Shown in pieces: positions 1-10,370 of a stretch of 64,000 nucleotides of DNA. Location: the NCBI GenBank assembly GCA_033060915.1, contig CM065389.1, positions 26,668,001 through 26,732,000 of the forward strand, written 5' to 3'. Within the stretch, counting starts at the first letter, position 1, and the number at the start of each line of letters is the position of its first letter. Under the pieces are notes generated by a model. That model searched no databases and was not told where the DNA came from. It saw only the letters and a list, made by a program, of their open reading frames with translations. Made by a program: the position numbers and the translations under genes. Source of the stretch: Euryodendron excelsum. Taxonomy: Eukaryota > Streptophyta > Magnoliopsida > Ericales > Pentaphylacaceae.

Positions 1-970
1 CATCAGAAAGCTCAGATTTCTGGGACCAACAAGAAATAGAGAATGGGGCAATGACCCACCCTCGACCTCCCCAATCAAACGACTTTGAAAGAGGGGTAGT
101 GAATAAGTATCCGATCACCCAAAGTTGGAATAATGAAGCACATCCCCAACAATGAGCATCGCCCCCCCTAAGGTCTGTCCCACAACCATAGGAGCATATG
201 GGTGCCCCTCATGAATCCTGGCAAGCAGTACAAGTAATTGGCAGTCAACCACGTCATTCCCTCGAGGAGAAACATCCAGAATCTTAAGAAGAGCGAAGTT
301 GAGGCCACCATGTGAGAAATTGACCAATCTTGAGAAGTATGCCAATCCCCTATCCGTCGCAAACTCAAAATGAGAGAAACAAGAACTTCATTGGGACATA
401 AAGAAACTGGGGTCGTAGATCAGAAGAAAAAGCCTCAAAATGGAGCCCAAGCTGAAGAGCGACAATCGTGATGCAGCCATTAGGAAAAGTGGGTCCCATA
501 ATGTCAGTTGAACCATCCCGAAGACCTAGGAGGAAGCCATACTCATGGGAGTAGGGGCAAGCTCACATTCCCCAAAATGGAAGAAAGACAGGTCAGGTGG
601 GAACCACTACCAGAAAGCAAGCTACACTAACAGGAGAGAAGACATGCAACCAAAAGACCAGCAAAAATGTCTTGCTCATCTGAAGGATGCCCGTCATACC
701 AAACCCGTAGTCAGCTCAAAATAGCGTCGGCCATTCGAAAAGTCAAAAGTGGAAAACCTCAATGTCCATCTCATCCTCGAGGGTTGGCTCAACGGAGGGA
801 AGGGGTCGACTGGAGGCCTACTCCCCCCTCCCACCCTGGCTAGAAGGTGCCCGATTGGCAGAGTGCTGACCACCCCTAGAGCGGCTGAAGCTGCCGACAG
901 GAATTTGTTCGGGCCATCTTCCCGAAGCAGTGACTCTTCTCAGAACCCTCATGGCCTGCACCCGCCATCC
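1..970 (-). pseudogene. Antisense ORF remnant in element A (related to 21578-22515)
   Basis: Read on the minus strand, this stretch follows a splice-acceptor-like TTTCAG (intron end near 970) and starts with a peptide frame containing GRWPEQIP. The same block in H (GRWTKQIL) and E (GRWLGQIP) lies at the same place relative to the PPT. Further on, A and H share a short conserved peptide, LLARIHEGHPYAPMVVGQT in A, although several stops and shifts lie between. The gene is antisense to the retroelement. Apart from the N-terminal similarity to the E antisense ORF I do not recognise the product. It is clearly decayed. Confidence 0.5.
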
Positions 971-985
971 TGAAAGGTAAGTTAA

Positions 986-1780
986 GGTAAGAGGTATTAG
1001 ACTTCGATATATGCAGTTCAAAAGATAAAGAAAATAAAAGCAACAAAGAAATAATAATGATAATAACCAAAGATGAAACATAAAATAAAAGTGAAGGACC
1101 CAACTTCCATATACATCCTATTCAGACCAACCTAAAAGTTTCTTAAACTTTTCATTCAAGGTTTCTTTTCTAAAATCAACTATCAAAGGTTCCTTAAAAA
1201 TTTTTCGAAAAGTTTTTTGACTTTTTCTCTTCAAAAAGTTCTTTTTCAAAAATCAGTTTCCCAATGGTTTCTTATTATTATCCTTCAAAAGTTTTCAAAA
1301 ATTCTTTCTCCTAAAATTTCCTTTCCAAAGTTAGTTTTCAAAAGGTTTTTTGATTCTGTTTTCCAAAAGTTCTTTTTCAAAATCACTTCTTAAAATCAAA
1401 TTCTACTTCGAAAATCAGGGTCAAAAATCATTTTCAAAATCATGTCTAAAATTTTTTCAATCCATCTCCAAGTTTTTCTGATTTAGTTCTTCAAGAAAAT
1501 CCCTTTTCCAAATCCTGGCCCCCCCAAACTTTTCTTTCAAAAGAGTCTTAGACAAAATAAATCCTTAAAAATTTTCAAGGTTTCACTCAAAAAATTCTTC
1601 CTTCCAAAATTTCTATCAAGTTCCGAAGTTTTCTATCCGAAATCCTTGTCAATCTCAAAAATTTTCAAATCCGAAAGAGTTCTTAAATTCTTACCTCCAA
1701 AATGTCTCCTAAAATGCTATTTTCCAAAATCTTTCTAAGTTTTCTGTCCAACAGGATTTCAAAACTCAAGTCTTAGGTCA
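986..1780. repeat. Degenerate AT-rich array in the A interior
   Basis: Loose repetition of TTTTCAAAAAGTTCTTT / CTTTCCAAAA-like units with no regular period and no ORF. It takes the place of the antisense exon 1 and intron seen in H (20282-21577) and E. Composition resembles the arrays inside type 1 LTRs and the B interior. Confidence 0.6.
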
Positions 1781-1947
1781 AAATGAATTCCCTCCAAATT
1801 CTAGGCAGCTCTGCCCTTTTTCCGCCAAAACTAGTTTTTGAAGGCCTTTTTGGCCCGTTATTCGTTTTCGACCCCCGTTGTCGGAAGATTTCCAGTGTCC
1901 ATCCCTCCGACTGCCTCATGGTCAACATGGGACTCTTACTCTTATCG

Positions 1948-1978
1948 TTTTCTGTCTTTGACAAGCAAAGACAGAAAA
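1948..1978 (+). promoter_or_regulatory. Perfect 13-bp hairpin next to the PPT (element A)
   Basis: TTTTCTGTCTTTG and CAAAGACAGAAAA pair perfectly around the loop ACAAG. The 3' arm runs into the polypurine tract. Equivalent hairpins occur at 9955, 20251 and 54850. Confidence 0.75.
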
Positions 1979-1988
1979 AGAGGGGCAC
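1975..1988 (+). promoter_or_regulatory. Polypurine tract of element A
   Basis: AAAAAGAGGGGCAC ends directly at the TG of the 3' LTR. This is the expected primer site for plus-strand DNA synthesis and fixes the element orientation as +. Confidence 0.75.
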
Positions 1989-2225
1989 TGTAAGCACCCT
2001 ATTTTTGACCGCTCGGCAGTTTACACTCCGTCCAGACTTGTTTTCAAGTCATTTTGGGCATATTCCAATCCAAACCAATTCTCTAGGTCCAAATTTCGTC
2101 TTTCCATCGCTTCGCGGGCCTGTCAGGCCCAAATAGAGGCAAAATGACCAAAATGCCCTTAGGGGCATTGTCCTTTCTTATTCCAATTCCAATCCCTCTC
2201 TCGAGACAGTTTATTCCTCGAGACG

Positions 2226-2900
2226 GTCCAAGTAGCGAAATTACTCACAAAACCGTTAGAGTGGCAGAAACACTCACAAAACCTTTAGAGTGACGGAAAT
2301 ACTCATAGAACTGTTAGAGTAGCGGAAATACTCACAGAACCGTTAGAGTAGCGGAAATACTCGCAGAACCCTTAGAGTAGCGGAATTACTCACAGAACCG
2401 TTAGAGTAGCGGAAATACTCGCAGAGCCGTTAGAGTAGCGGAAATACTCAGAACCGTTAGAGTAGCGGAAATACTCACAGAACCGTTAGAGTAGTGGAAA
2501 TACTCAACCGTTAGAGTAGCGGAAATACTCACAAAATCGTTAGAGTAGCGGAAATACTCGCAGAGCCATTAGAGTAGCGGAAATACTCGCAGAACCGTTA
2601 GAGTAGCGGAAATACTCACAGAACCGTCAGAGTAACGGAAATACTCAACCGTTAGAGTAGCGAAAATACTCACAGAACCGTTAGAGTAGCGGAAATACTC
2701 GCAGAGCCGTTAGAGTAGCGGAAATACTCAACCGTCCGAGTAGCGAAAATACTCACAAATCATCAACCCCGTCCGAGTAGCGGAAATACTCACAAATCAT
2801 CAACCCCGTCCGAGTAGCAGAAATACTCACAAATCATCAACCCCGTCCGAGTAGTGGAAATACTCACACTGTTAGAGTGGCGGAAACACTCAAAACCTAG
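2226..2900 (+). repeat. 29-bp minisatellite, more than 20 copies
   Basis: The unit is AACCGTTAGAGTAGCGGAAA followed by TACTCACAG, with CG/TG variants and shortened units. Each unit contains GAGTA...TACTC, a 5-bp inverted repeat. The last units change to CCCCGTCCGAGTAG with ACAAATCATCAA spacers. Other type 1 LTRs in the window carry only a few copies (for example 19535-19600 and 63420-63560). Confidence 0.9.
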
Positions 2901-3565
2901 GTCAACACCAGTGGCTGTTAGCCCACTTCGGTGAAAAATGACCAAATTACCCTTACGACCTTTTTTCGAGACTTTCCAGTCAAGATGACCATTTTGCTCC
3001 TAGGCATCCGAATGCCCCGGGAAGCACACTGGCTCTGGGTATCAAATCGGTAACCTCCCGAGAATACTTTTTATAATATTCTCAATCTTCCTTTACTTTT
3101 TTGGATCATTCCGAGTCAGTTCCGGCAAACCTGGTACAAAATGACCGTTTTGCCCCTAGTGGGCCGGTCTCCATTTTCGATCACGCCAGCCCTGGGAATC
3201 AAACCAGCAACCTCTGGGAACATCCTCAATAATGTTTCCAGATCCCAATTCTTCTTCCGGGACAGTCTGAGTCTGTCCCGGCAGTTTCCTAGTCCGATTG
3301 ACCGTTTTGCCCCTAAAGGCCCGGTCAACCTTTCCGACCCACCTTATCTTCATTTTTCAAGTCAAATATCTCGAGGACACTATTTTAAGTGTTCCTGCTC
3401 CTTTCCGGCCTTCCGGGTCATTCCCGGCTCTTTCAAATCATTCTCGGACTTTCGAAGTCACTCCTAGTGAAGCCAGGCTAAAGATTGCATGGTAGTCACT
3501 AGTACAGGCGCCCAAATCTAGTCAAAGATACGTTGCTTGCCGACCTTAATTGTTTCCTAAATGGC

Positions 3566-3588
3566 TGGCGCCACTCCTAGTGGCGCCA
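3566..3588 (+). promoter_or_regulatory. GGCGCC palindrome upstream of the LTR TATA box (A)
   Basis: 10-bp arms TGGCGCCACT / AGTGGCGCCA around CCT, followed by further GGCGCC halves to about 3628. It lies 54-76 bp upstream of the TATA box and stands out as CpG-rich in AT-rich DNA. Confidence 0.7.
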
Positions 3589-3641
3589 GTGTATAATTTG
3601 GCCTGGCGCCACTGTAACAGGCGCCAGGTTTGTCTTCTCTC

Positions 3642-3649
3642 TATAAATA
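3642..3649 (+). promoter_or_regulatory. LTR TATA box (element A)
   Basis: TATAAATA in CTCTCTATAAATATAGAGCC. The same motif is conserved in all type 1 LTRs covering this position, and a TATAAATA stands at the equivalent place in type 2 LTRs. Confidence 0.75.
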
Positions 3650-3732
3650 TAGAGCCTCGTTCAACGTAAAAAGGGTCTGCAAACTTAGCTTAAAAATCCT
3701 ATATTTCGATACACAGAGCTCGAGCACCTCCA

Positions 3733-3830
3733 AAACCCTAGCCTCCCTAGGTTTTCCTCAAACCCTAGCCACTATACACAAACCCTAGCCTCCTATACAC
3801 TCATACACTCCCCCATACACTCATACACTA
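3733..3830 (+). promoter_or_regulatory. Telobox cluster and TATACACTC repeats in the LTR leader
   Basis: AAACCCTAG occurs at 3733, 3760 and 3780, about 90-140 bp downstream of the TATA box, followed by short repeats of CATACACTC. AAACCCTA is the plant telobox. The cluster is kept in the other type 1 LTRs (for example complement of 18380-18435 and 30700-30755). Confidence 0.6.
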
Positions 3831-4519
3831 GCTTTCAACCACTCTCTGAAGACTTGAAGAGCAGCCATCCAGAGCTTGAAAACAATCCTTGAAGACTGAA
3901 GGTGAAGATCAAGACCGAAGACCGAAGATCGAAGACGGCACGGCGCGCAAAATAAACAAGAAACAAGGTAGGCTTTCTCTTTAATTTTCTGCACTTCCCC
4001 CCTCTCTCTTCTCTCTCCAACCCACTTGGGTTTTCTCTATTTTAATCCCCCATCTCTTTCCCGCCCTTTCTTTGCATGCTTGAAACAAAGGGATTCCCGG
4101 TCCATGTGTAGGATTGGACTATTGGAGAGTCACCGTGTCGGGGGCTTTCTTCTAGTCTAACCAAAGACCATGTGGGTCCGGCCCCCTTGATTATGTGGCG
4201 AAGCCTTAACCTTGTATGTTCACGACCCCAAATTGTATTGTGCATATCATAATCTTGCATCTTCCAAAATTCGTTTTCAAAGTTGTTTTCAAAACTGTTT
4301 TCAAACTTGTTTTTCAAAATTGCATCAAAATCTCTTTTTCAAAACTTGTTTTCAAAACCACAATTCTAGGGTGATTCTAGCCTTTCCATGGCTAGGGTTG
4401 CTTTAGGAAAGCGTCATATTAAAAGTGACCTTTTGGTCTATATTTTCAAAACCGCTTTCCTAAAGTGGTTCTAGCCCTCTTATGGTTAGAATCACTTTAA
4501 GAAAGTGAGACGTTTTCAT

Positions 4520-5970
4520 ACTTTCCAAAAACTTTCTCTTCAGAAATCTCTTCCTAAAAATCTCTTTTTCAGCATACTTTCCTAAAGCTCTTCTTTCCAA
4601 AATTGTTTTCAAAAACTCCCTTCCAAAATCTATTTTTCAAAACCTCATTTTTCAACTCCTTTCCAAAACGCTCTCTTCAAAATTCACTTTCTAAAAACGC
4701 TCCCTAAAAATCTTTCCAAAAACTTTCTTTTTCAAAATCTTCCTTCTACAAATTTCCTCTTTAGGATTTTCCTTCTAAAATCTACGTTTCTAAAAACACA
4801 CTTTCCAAAACTCCTTCTCTTCAAAAATATTTTCAAAAACTCTCTTTCCAAATTCACTTTCCAAAAACTCCTCCCTAGGATTTCCCTTCTAGAAAACCTT
4901 CGTTTCCAAAAACGCACTTTCCAAAAACTCTTTCCTTAGAGCCCAAGTCAAGCCCTAGAACCCACAATTAGGAAACCCTAATTTTCTTTCCAAAAATATG
5001 ATTTTCAAACTTTGCGCCAAACCTAGGTTTTTAAAACCTCTTGTTTTCTACATCAAAACTATACATGTTTCCAAAACCTATTTTCTACGTTAGAATTCTA
5101 CACTTTCAAAACTAGGGTTTCTAGAATCTCCCTTTCCAAATCCTTGCCAAATCGTATCTTCCCTTTAGGAAACCAACTCAAATCTCCCCGTTTAGGAAAC
5201 TAGATCCCGTCCTCCGTTTTTGAAAACAAAATCAAATCTTTTCTTTTAGAAACCAAATCCGATCCCTTCCAAATCCAACTCTTTCCTAATTCAAATCCTT
5301 CCTAAACTTCCACTTTCCTAAACACTAAGTTTCCAAAAACTTGAACATAAGAATCTTTCCTAATTCAACCTCCTTTCCAAATCTTAACTTTCTAAATTCA
5401 AGCTTTTAAACCTTTCCTAAATTCAAACCTTTCTTAATTTCAAGATTTTCTAAAACTCTAAAACTTTCTAAAATCTCAAATCTTTCTAAAACTCTAAAAC
5501 TTTCTAAATCTTAAACTTTCTAAATTTCAAATCTTTCTAAATTCTAAACTTTCCAAAACTTCGAAATCTTTCTAAATCTAAGACTTTTCTAAACTCAAAA
5601 CTTTCTTAATTTAAGACTTTCTTAAGTTGAAACTTTCTTAATTCAAACATTTCATAAATTGAAAACTTTCCTTTTTTAAGCCTTTCCTAAAACGAAACTT
5701 TCCAATTTCCAAACTTTCTTAATTCAAAACTTTCCTAACTCCAAAACTTTCCAAAAATGAAACTTTCCTAATTCTAACATTTCCTAATTTCAAAACCTTC
5801 CAAAAATGACACTTTCCTAAATCGTACCTTTCTTAATTCAAACATTTCCTAAGTCCAATCTTTCTTAAACTCTTGAGTCTTTCCTAAGTCTCATCTTTCC
5901 TAAGTTTAAGTTTCCTAAACCTTCATTTTTCCTAAAACCAAATCTTTCCAAAATCAATCTTTCCAAAGCA
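4520..5970 (+). repeat. G-poor degenerate array in the type 1 LTR
   Basis: Long run of loosely repeated TTTCCTAAA / CTTTCCAAAA units. The sense strand has very little G, most extreme from about 5280. In the minus-strand elements the same section appears as C-poor DNA (for example 16300-16930). No coding potential; F/S-rich ORFs nearby are low-complexity artefacts. Confidence 0.75.
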
Positions 5971-6084
5971 AGTCCAATCCTCTCAATTCCAATTTCCAGT
6001 CTCCTCTTCTAATTTCAAATCAAATTCAATTTCCAATTCAATCTCTTTCTTCCAAATCAATGTCTTTTCAATCGGACTCCGGTT

Positions 6085-6153
6085 CGAACTACGACTGACC
6101 TGATTCCCCCAAAGGGATACGTAGGCAACCTCCATAGGTGCGGTCACAATACT
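6085..6153 (+). promoter_or_regulatory. Conserved LTR block with CCAAA-loop hairpin (A)
   Basis: Core GATTC-stem-CCAAA-stem-GATACGTAGGCAACC followed by GGTGCGGT. The stem here is TCCC/GGGA (6105-6108 and 6114-6117). The block is shared by type 1 and type 2 LTRs although their surroundings differ. Confidence 0.6.
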
Positions 6154-6474
6154 TTTCAAACTTTCAATTCCACCCTCATGGGTGCGGTTTCCAAAATCTT
6201 TTCAAATCTCAAATTCCAATCTATTTTCAAAATTCCAAAATTTCTATTTTCAAACTTCTACTTTCAATTTTCAAACTTTTCAATTTCAATTCTATTTCTT
6301 CAAATCTATTTTCAAATCAAATCAATTTCTTTTCAAATCAATTTCTATTTTCCCATTCTCTCATCTTGCACTTGCATATCATGCATCATATTTTTCAAAC
6401 ATTGTTTTTCTAAAGTGAATAGGATCGACCATTTGTTAATTGGAGACTCTCATAGGTGAATCTAGGGTAGATTG

Positions 6475-6550
6475 ACATGTAGGTACCGAAAGGGCGGGGT
6501 AGGGTGATAGCTTAGTGCGTCTTCCCTACACGTAACCAACCTCCGAACCT
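6475..6550 (+). promoter_or_regulatory. Second conserved LTR block, GTAGGG/CCCTAC stem (A)
   Basis: GTAGGG (6499-6504) pairs with CCCTAC (6524-6529) around about 19 nt, and ACGTAACCAACC follows. Type 2 LTRs keep the block with GTAGGA/TCCTAC. Confidence 0.6.
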
Positions 6551-6912
6551 AGGATCACTGTTTTCAAAGACCAAAAAGGAGTTATTTTTCTAAAAAGGGC
6601 TAAATGTTTTTCAAAGGTTGTCAAACAACCTGTTTTCTTAAAAAACCCTCTCTCGAGGAGATATTTTTCAAATCGTTTTCCAAAACCCTAAGTGTAGTCT
6701 TCAGATTATTCTTCGTTTTTAGGTGACCTAACTCACGTTAATCAAGTTAGGTGGAGACTCCGAATCTTTTTCAAAAGCCCTTTATTCAAATCATTTTTCA
6801 ATTCAAACCTAGTCGCACTCATTCTTCTAGGAGGGTGAGTTCTAACGAGAGAGTACAGCATTTTTCCCACTTGGGTGAGTATTCCTCGAGTGCGAAAAAT
6901 CTGGGCGCGACA

Positions 6913-7085
6913 CTAAGGTGACCTAAGATTAACTAACTAAGGTTAGGTTAACGTAGAGTTAACATAACATAGGGTTAACTAACTAAGGTTAGGTTATTCT
7001 GTGGTTAAGATGACATAGGGTTAACTAACTTCGGTTAGGTTAACCTAGGATTTGGTTGACGTAGGGTCAAGTTAACCTAGGGTTG
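6913..7085. repeat. AACTAACTAAGGTTAGGTTAACC repeats (B 3' LTR)
   Basis: Repeats of AGGTTAACCTAGGGTTAACT with AGGTGACCTAAGG variants. Also at 35620-35880 and 40905-41165 in the other type 2 LTRs, with different copy counts. Confidence 0.75.
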
Positions 7086-8534
7086 AAAGGTGATTTTGAA
7101 AGGTGGTTTTGAACTAGGGTTTTGACCTAGTGGTTTTGGAAAGGTGATTTTATACATGAAACTTGAAAGTATGTTTTGAAAACCATTTTATAAAAGCCAC
7201 TCAAGTGAGTATTAAGGTCCTATGGTTGATATTTGGAAACCACTCAAGAGAGGGTTTCCTTGGAATCATTTCACCCACTAACTCAAGAGAGCAAAACTTG
7301 TGAAAATCACCATTGAATAGATAGCTTCAAAGACTTGGAAATTAAAGAGAACGATCCTTTGAAAATTTGTTTTGGAAAGGAGGTTGTGAAAAAAAATCAC
7401 TTTTAAGAGGTTGAAGACCACTCTAAAGAATAACAGTTCATATGGTTGATTTGAAAGAAATCACTCCAAAGAGGATTCTATAGGACCATTCCAATTTCAA
7501 TATTCAAGAGAGCAAATCTTCTAAAAAGCAAGGTAAAAATAATGGTTTAGGGAAATCGTTTTTATGCAAATTTAAGGGAGTGCCACTTGAGAACCCTTTT
7601 TGAAAGCCATTTTTGAAGAGAATAGAGCTAACTCTAATGAACTAGGGTTTATATGGTTAAGATAATGGGGAAACCACTCAAGAAAGGGTTCCAAGGGACC
7701 ATTTCAACCACAAAGTTCAAGAGAGTAAAACCCTTAAAAATCAATATAGAAGAAAACGATTTGAAAGCTGTTTTAGTACAACTTTGAAAAATAATGAGAT
7801 ATAGGGTTGCAAAATAAAGTCAAGGGACTTGAAGAGGGTTTTCTAAGGTGTAGAAATTGAGGGTTTAATTTAGGCTTTAATGAACCAACTCTAGCAGCAT
7901 TTTTAGGGAATCTTTTGAATATGGAGATCTAGAAAAGAAATAGTGAGGGTTTTGGAAACATGAAAACAAAGCCAAGCATGCAAAACATAAACAAGATAAC
8001 TATATGTAAAGGGGTCATAAAATCATACAAGGGTAGAGACTTCATCACATAGCAAAGTGCTCTAGGGCCATACTATCTTAAAGTAGGTTTGTGAGAAGTT
8101 CCCTACTTAGTGGATCTCACAAGCTTTCCTCTAGGCATGAATTAAGAGCTTTCTTATTTCAAGCATGTAAGAAAGGGAGGGTAGAAGATGGGAGTTAAAA
8201 TAAAAAATAGCCTAAATAGGCTAGGAGGGAGAAGAGAGGAGTGGGGATTGCGAAAAAATGTAAAGAGAAATACTACCTTTTGCCATCAAACACTTTCAAA
8301 CCTCCATGAATGCTTTGACTTGAGCTTGAATAGCCTTGAAGAGGCTTGAAGGGGCTGGAATGAGGTCTTTTATAGCAATGAAGGCTATATAGGTGTAGTG
8401 TATGGTTAGAGGGAGATGGAATCTAGCCTAAGTAATTGAAGTGTGAAGTGTATATGAGAATTTGAGGTTCTGGAGCAGTTTTGTAGAGCTTTGCTGCCAA
8501 TTTCGATTCTAGAATATGCAAAGGGGGAGGCCTG

Positions 8535-8542
8535 TATTTATA
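8535..8542 (-). promoter_or_regulatory. TATA box of the B 3' LTR
   Basis: TATTTATA on + (TATAAATA on minus) in GCCTGTATTTATAGACAAAG. A decayed palindrome lies just upstream (8562-8582). Confidence 0.6.
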
Positions 8543-9943
8543 GACAAAGTTAGAGAGGACTGGCACATGTAGTATATGCACTTAGGAAAAATTTATCCTG
8601 GTGCATGTGCTATATGAGCCAGTACTGTTCCATTAGCAGAATACCACGTGGCACACATTGTACTGGCTAAATCTTATGGGCTAAGCGAAATTTGATCAAT
8701 CTGATTAAAATATGGGCGCAATGTAGCATACGCTCCACCACTGAGAATGTTCATTTAAACTTTGTCTCAATAATTGTGCAAACTAGAAAAGATTCGGGAA
8801 AATTGGTTTTGCTCACGGTGTTCCCCTAGTGCTTCTCATGAACGTTGAATTTTTGGAAAGCTGGAAAGGTGTTCCAAAGAGTGAGATATTACCTCGAAAA
8901 GTGTGCACAAAAACATACTTTTGTGGAGCATCTGTGATACGCTCTGCAAGTGTTCAAAAATAGCCGTTTGTGGGTCATGTGATCGGGACCTTCGGGAAGC
9001 GATCTCTTCGACCAGATCGTACCGAACCGATGGAAAGTGCTTTGGAAGTACTTTCAAGAATTTTTCATTTTTCGCATTTCTCAAGTCATTTGACGATGCG
9101 TTATAATCAGGGAATTGGAGAATGGAGCGTCGGTGAGATACTCTATGGTTTATTGAAAGTGGTAGTTTTCGAGCCATGCGATGAGGATCTTCAGGAAGCA
9201 ATCTATCCGATCGAGCCGTATTAATGGAAAGACTTTTGGATGAGCTTCTGGGAATTCATTTGACGATGTATTATAACCAGGGAATTAGAAGAAAAGACAA
9301 CCCTTACAGAGTGTTTGTAAGACACTCTAGGAGGACTTTCAGTGAGTCAAGAATGTTTAGCGTCATGGGGCTCACCATGGGTTAAATAGGGGTGTACGAT
9401 GAGACCCACCGGTCGATATCTAGATCTAGTGTAGTTTCAAAGCGCGTTCGGGTCGCTGGGGGTAAAACGGTCATTTTGATTGGGATTGGTTGAAAAAGGT
9501 CAGAATGGATTGGAGTTGCACGTTAAGCATGTCGGACTGTTCGGGGGTGGTCTTGGAAGGGTTTTTTTTTTTTTTTTTTGGTTTGGTGGGATTTGTATTA
9601 TGCTAGAGTGTCCAGGGGTAAAACGGTCATTTTGACCAAAGTTGGCCGGGATGGGACCAAAATTGGATAGCATGGCGTATCGAGTACGCCTAACTATCTA
9701 GGGACATTTTGGAAAGGCGGACTTACCATCTTGAGGGATTTTGAACTTTCCTAAGACGCGCCTAGAGGCCCAAGGGGCAGGTTTGGTCATCAGGTCTCTG
9801 TTTGGCCTAGAGGGCCCAAGAAGTGATTGACTGATTAGATAGGGGTTTGAAAGTTGATTTGGCCTTGAATGTGCCTACGGAGTTATGAAAGGGAGTTCGG
9901 TCAAGTCAGAGATTATCGAGCAGACAAAAATGGAGTGCTTACA

Positions 9944-9958
9944 GCTGCCCCTCTTTTT
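9944..9958 (-). promoter_or_regulatory. Polypurine tract of element B
   Basis: Reverse complement AAAAAGAGGGGCAGC abuts the 3' LTR. Followed (9955-9985) by the PPT hairpin, here with two G-U pairs and one mismatch in 13. Confidence 0.7.
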
Positions 9959-10089
9959 CTGTCTTTACTCGTCGAAGGCAGAAAAATAAAAAAGGAAGGA
10001 TCCCATTTTGACCGCGGGGCAATCGGAAGGACCAAAGTTGAAGATTTTTGGAGAGTAAGTTACCTCGAATCGACATTCCATCTGGTGGA

Positions 10090-10370
10090 ATGATACTCCT
10101 CTGGGAAGTTCAAGATTGATGTCTGGAAACTGATTCTTCTTGAACTGACGTTCCGTTTGGCGAAATGTTGCTCCTCTAGGGAGGTTCAAGGCTGATGTTT
10201 GGAAATTGATTCTTCTTGAACTGATGCTCTGTCTAGTAAAATGCTGCTCCTCTGGGGAGGTTCATAGCTGATGTCTAGAAACTGATTCTTCTTGAACTGA
10301 CGCTCCGTTTGGTAGAATGATGCTCCTCTGAGGAGGTTCAAGCTTGATATCTACTTTTGAAGGAAAAAGC
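10090..10370. repeat. 76-bp minisatellite, about 3.5 copies
   Basis: Copies begin near 10091, 10168, 10243 and 10319 with GATGCTCCTCTGGGGAGGTT. Units also contain CTGATTCTTCTTGAACTGAC. No equivalent in H or E. Confidence 0.8.

Larger units (their letters stand above)
1..6912 (+). mobile_element. Element A: 3' end of a + strand type 1 LTR retrotransposon (5' part outside window)
   Basis: The left edge holds the 3' internal region (1-1988), a purine tract (1975-1987) and a full 3' LTR (1989-6912). The sense direction is + because the purine tract AAAAAGAGGGGCA lies directly left of TGTAAGCACC, and the LTR TATA box (3642) reads on this strand. The right border is sharp: the LTR ends GGGCGCGACA at 6912, and the type 2 LTR of element B resumes at 6913. 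The 5-bp target duplication cannot be checked because the other border is outside the window. No pol or gag is visible in the part present. Confidence 0.85.
1989..6912 (+). mobile_element. 3' LTR of element A (type 1, 4924 bp)
   Basis: Starts TGTAAGCACC and ends GGGCGCGACA. It aligns in reverse complement with the LTRs at 15216-20239 and 27533-32557. Order on the sense strand: U3 with minisatellites, GGCGCC palindrome, TATA box, telobox-rich leader, about 1.5 kb of G-poor degenerate repeats, then conserved structured blocks. It differs from the other type 1 copies by carrying a large 29-bp array and only one remnant of the 81-bp unit. Confidence 0.88.
6913..9943 (-). mobile_element. 3' LTR of element B, truncated (type 2)
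   Basis: Aligns with about 35650-38737 of the B 5' LTR. The missing 5' part of the + strand reading was separated by the insertion of A. It ends AATGGAGTGCTTACA at 9943. TATA box on the minus strand at 8535-8542. Confidence 0.82.

Noticed and set aside
2226..2900. Array of about 29-bp repeats resembling a CRISPR array
   Set aside because: Units are directly adjacent with no unique spacers, and the context is a plant LTR.
6138..6459. F/S/K/I-rich open frames (also 15692-15963, 28009-28318, 45343-45694, 47708-48206)
   Set aside because: Low-complexity translation of the A/T-rich LTR array; identical in each LTR copy because the LTR is repeated.
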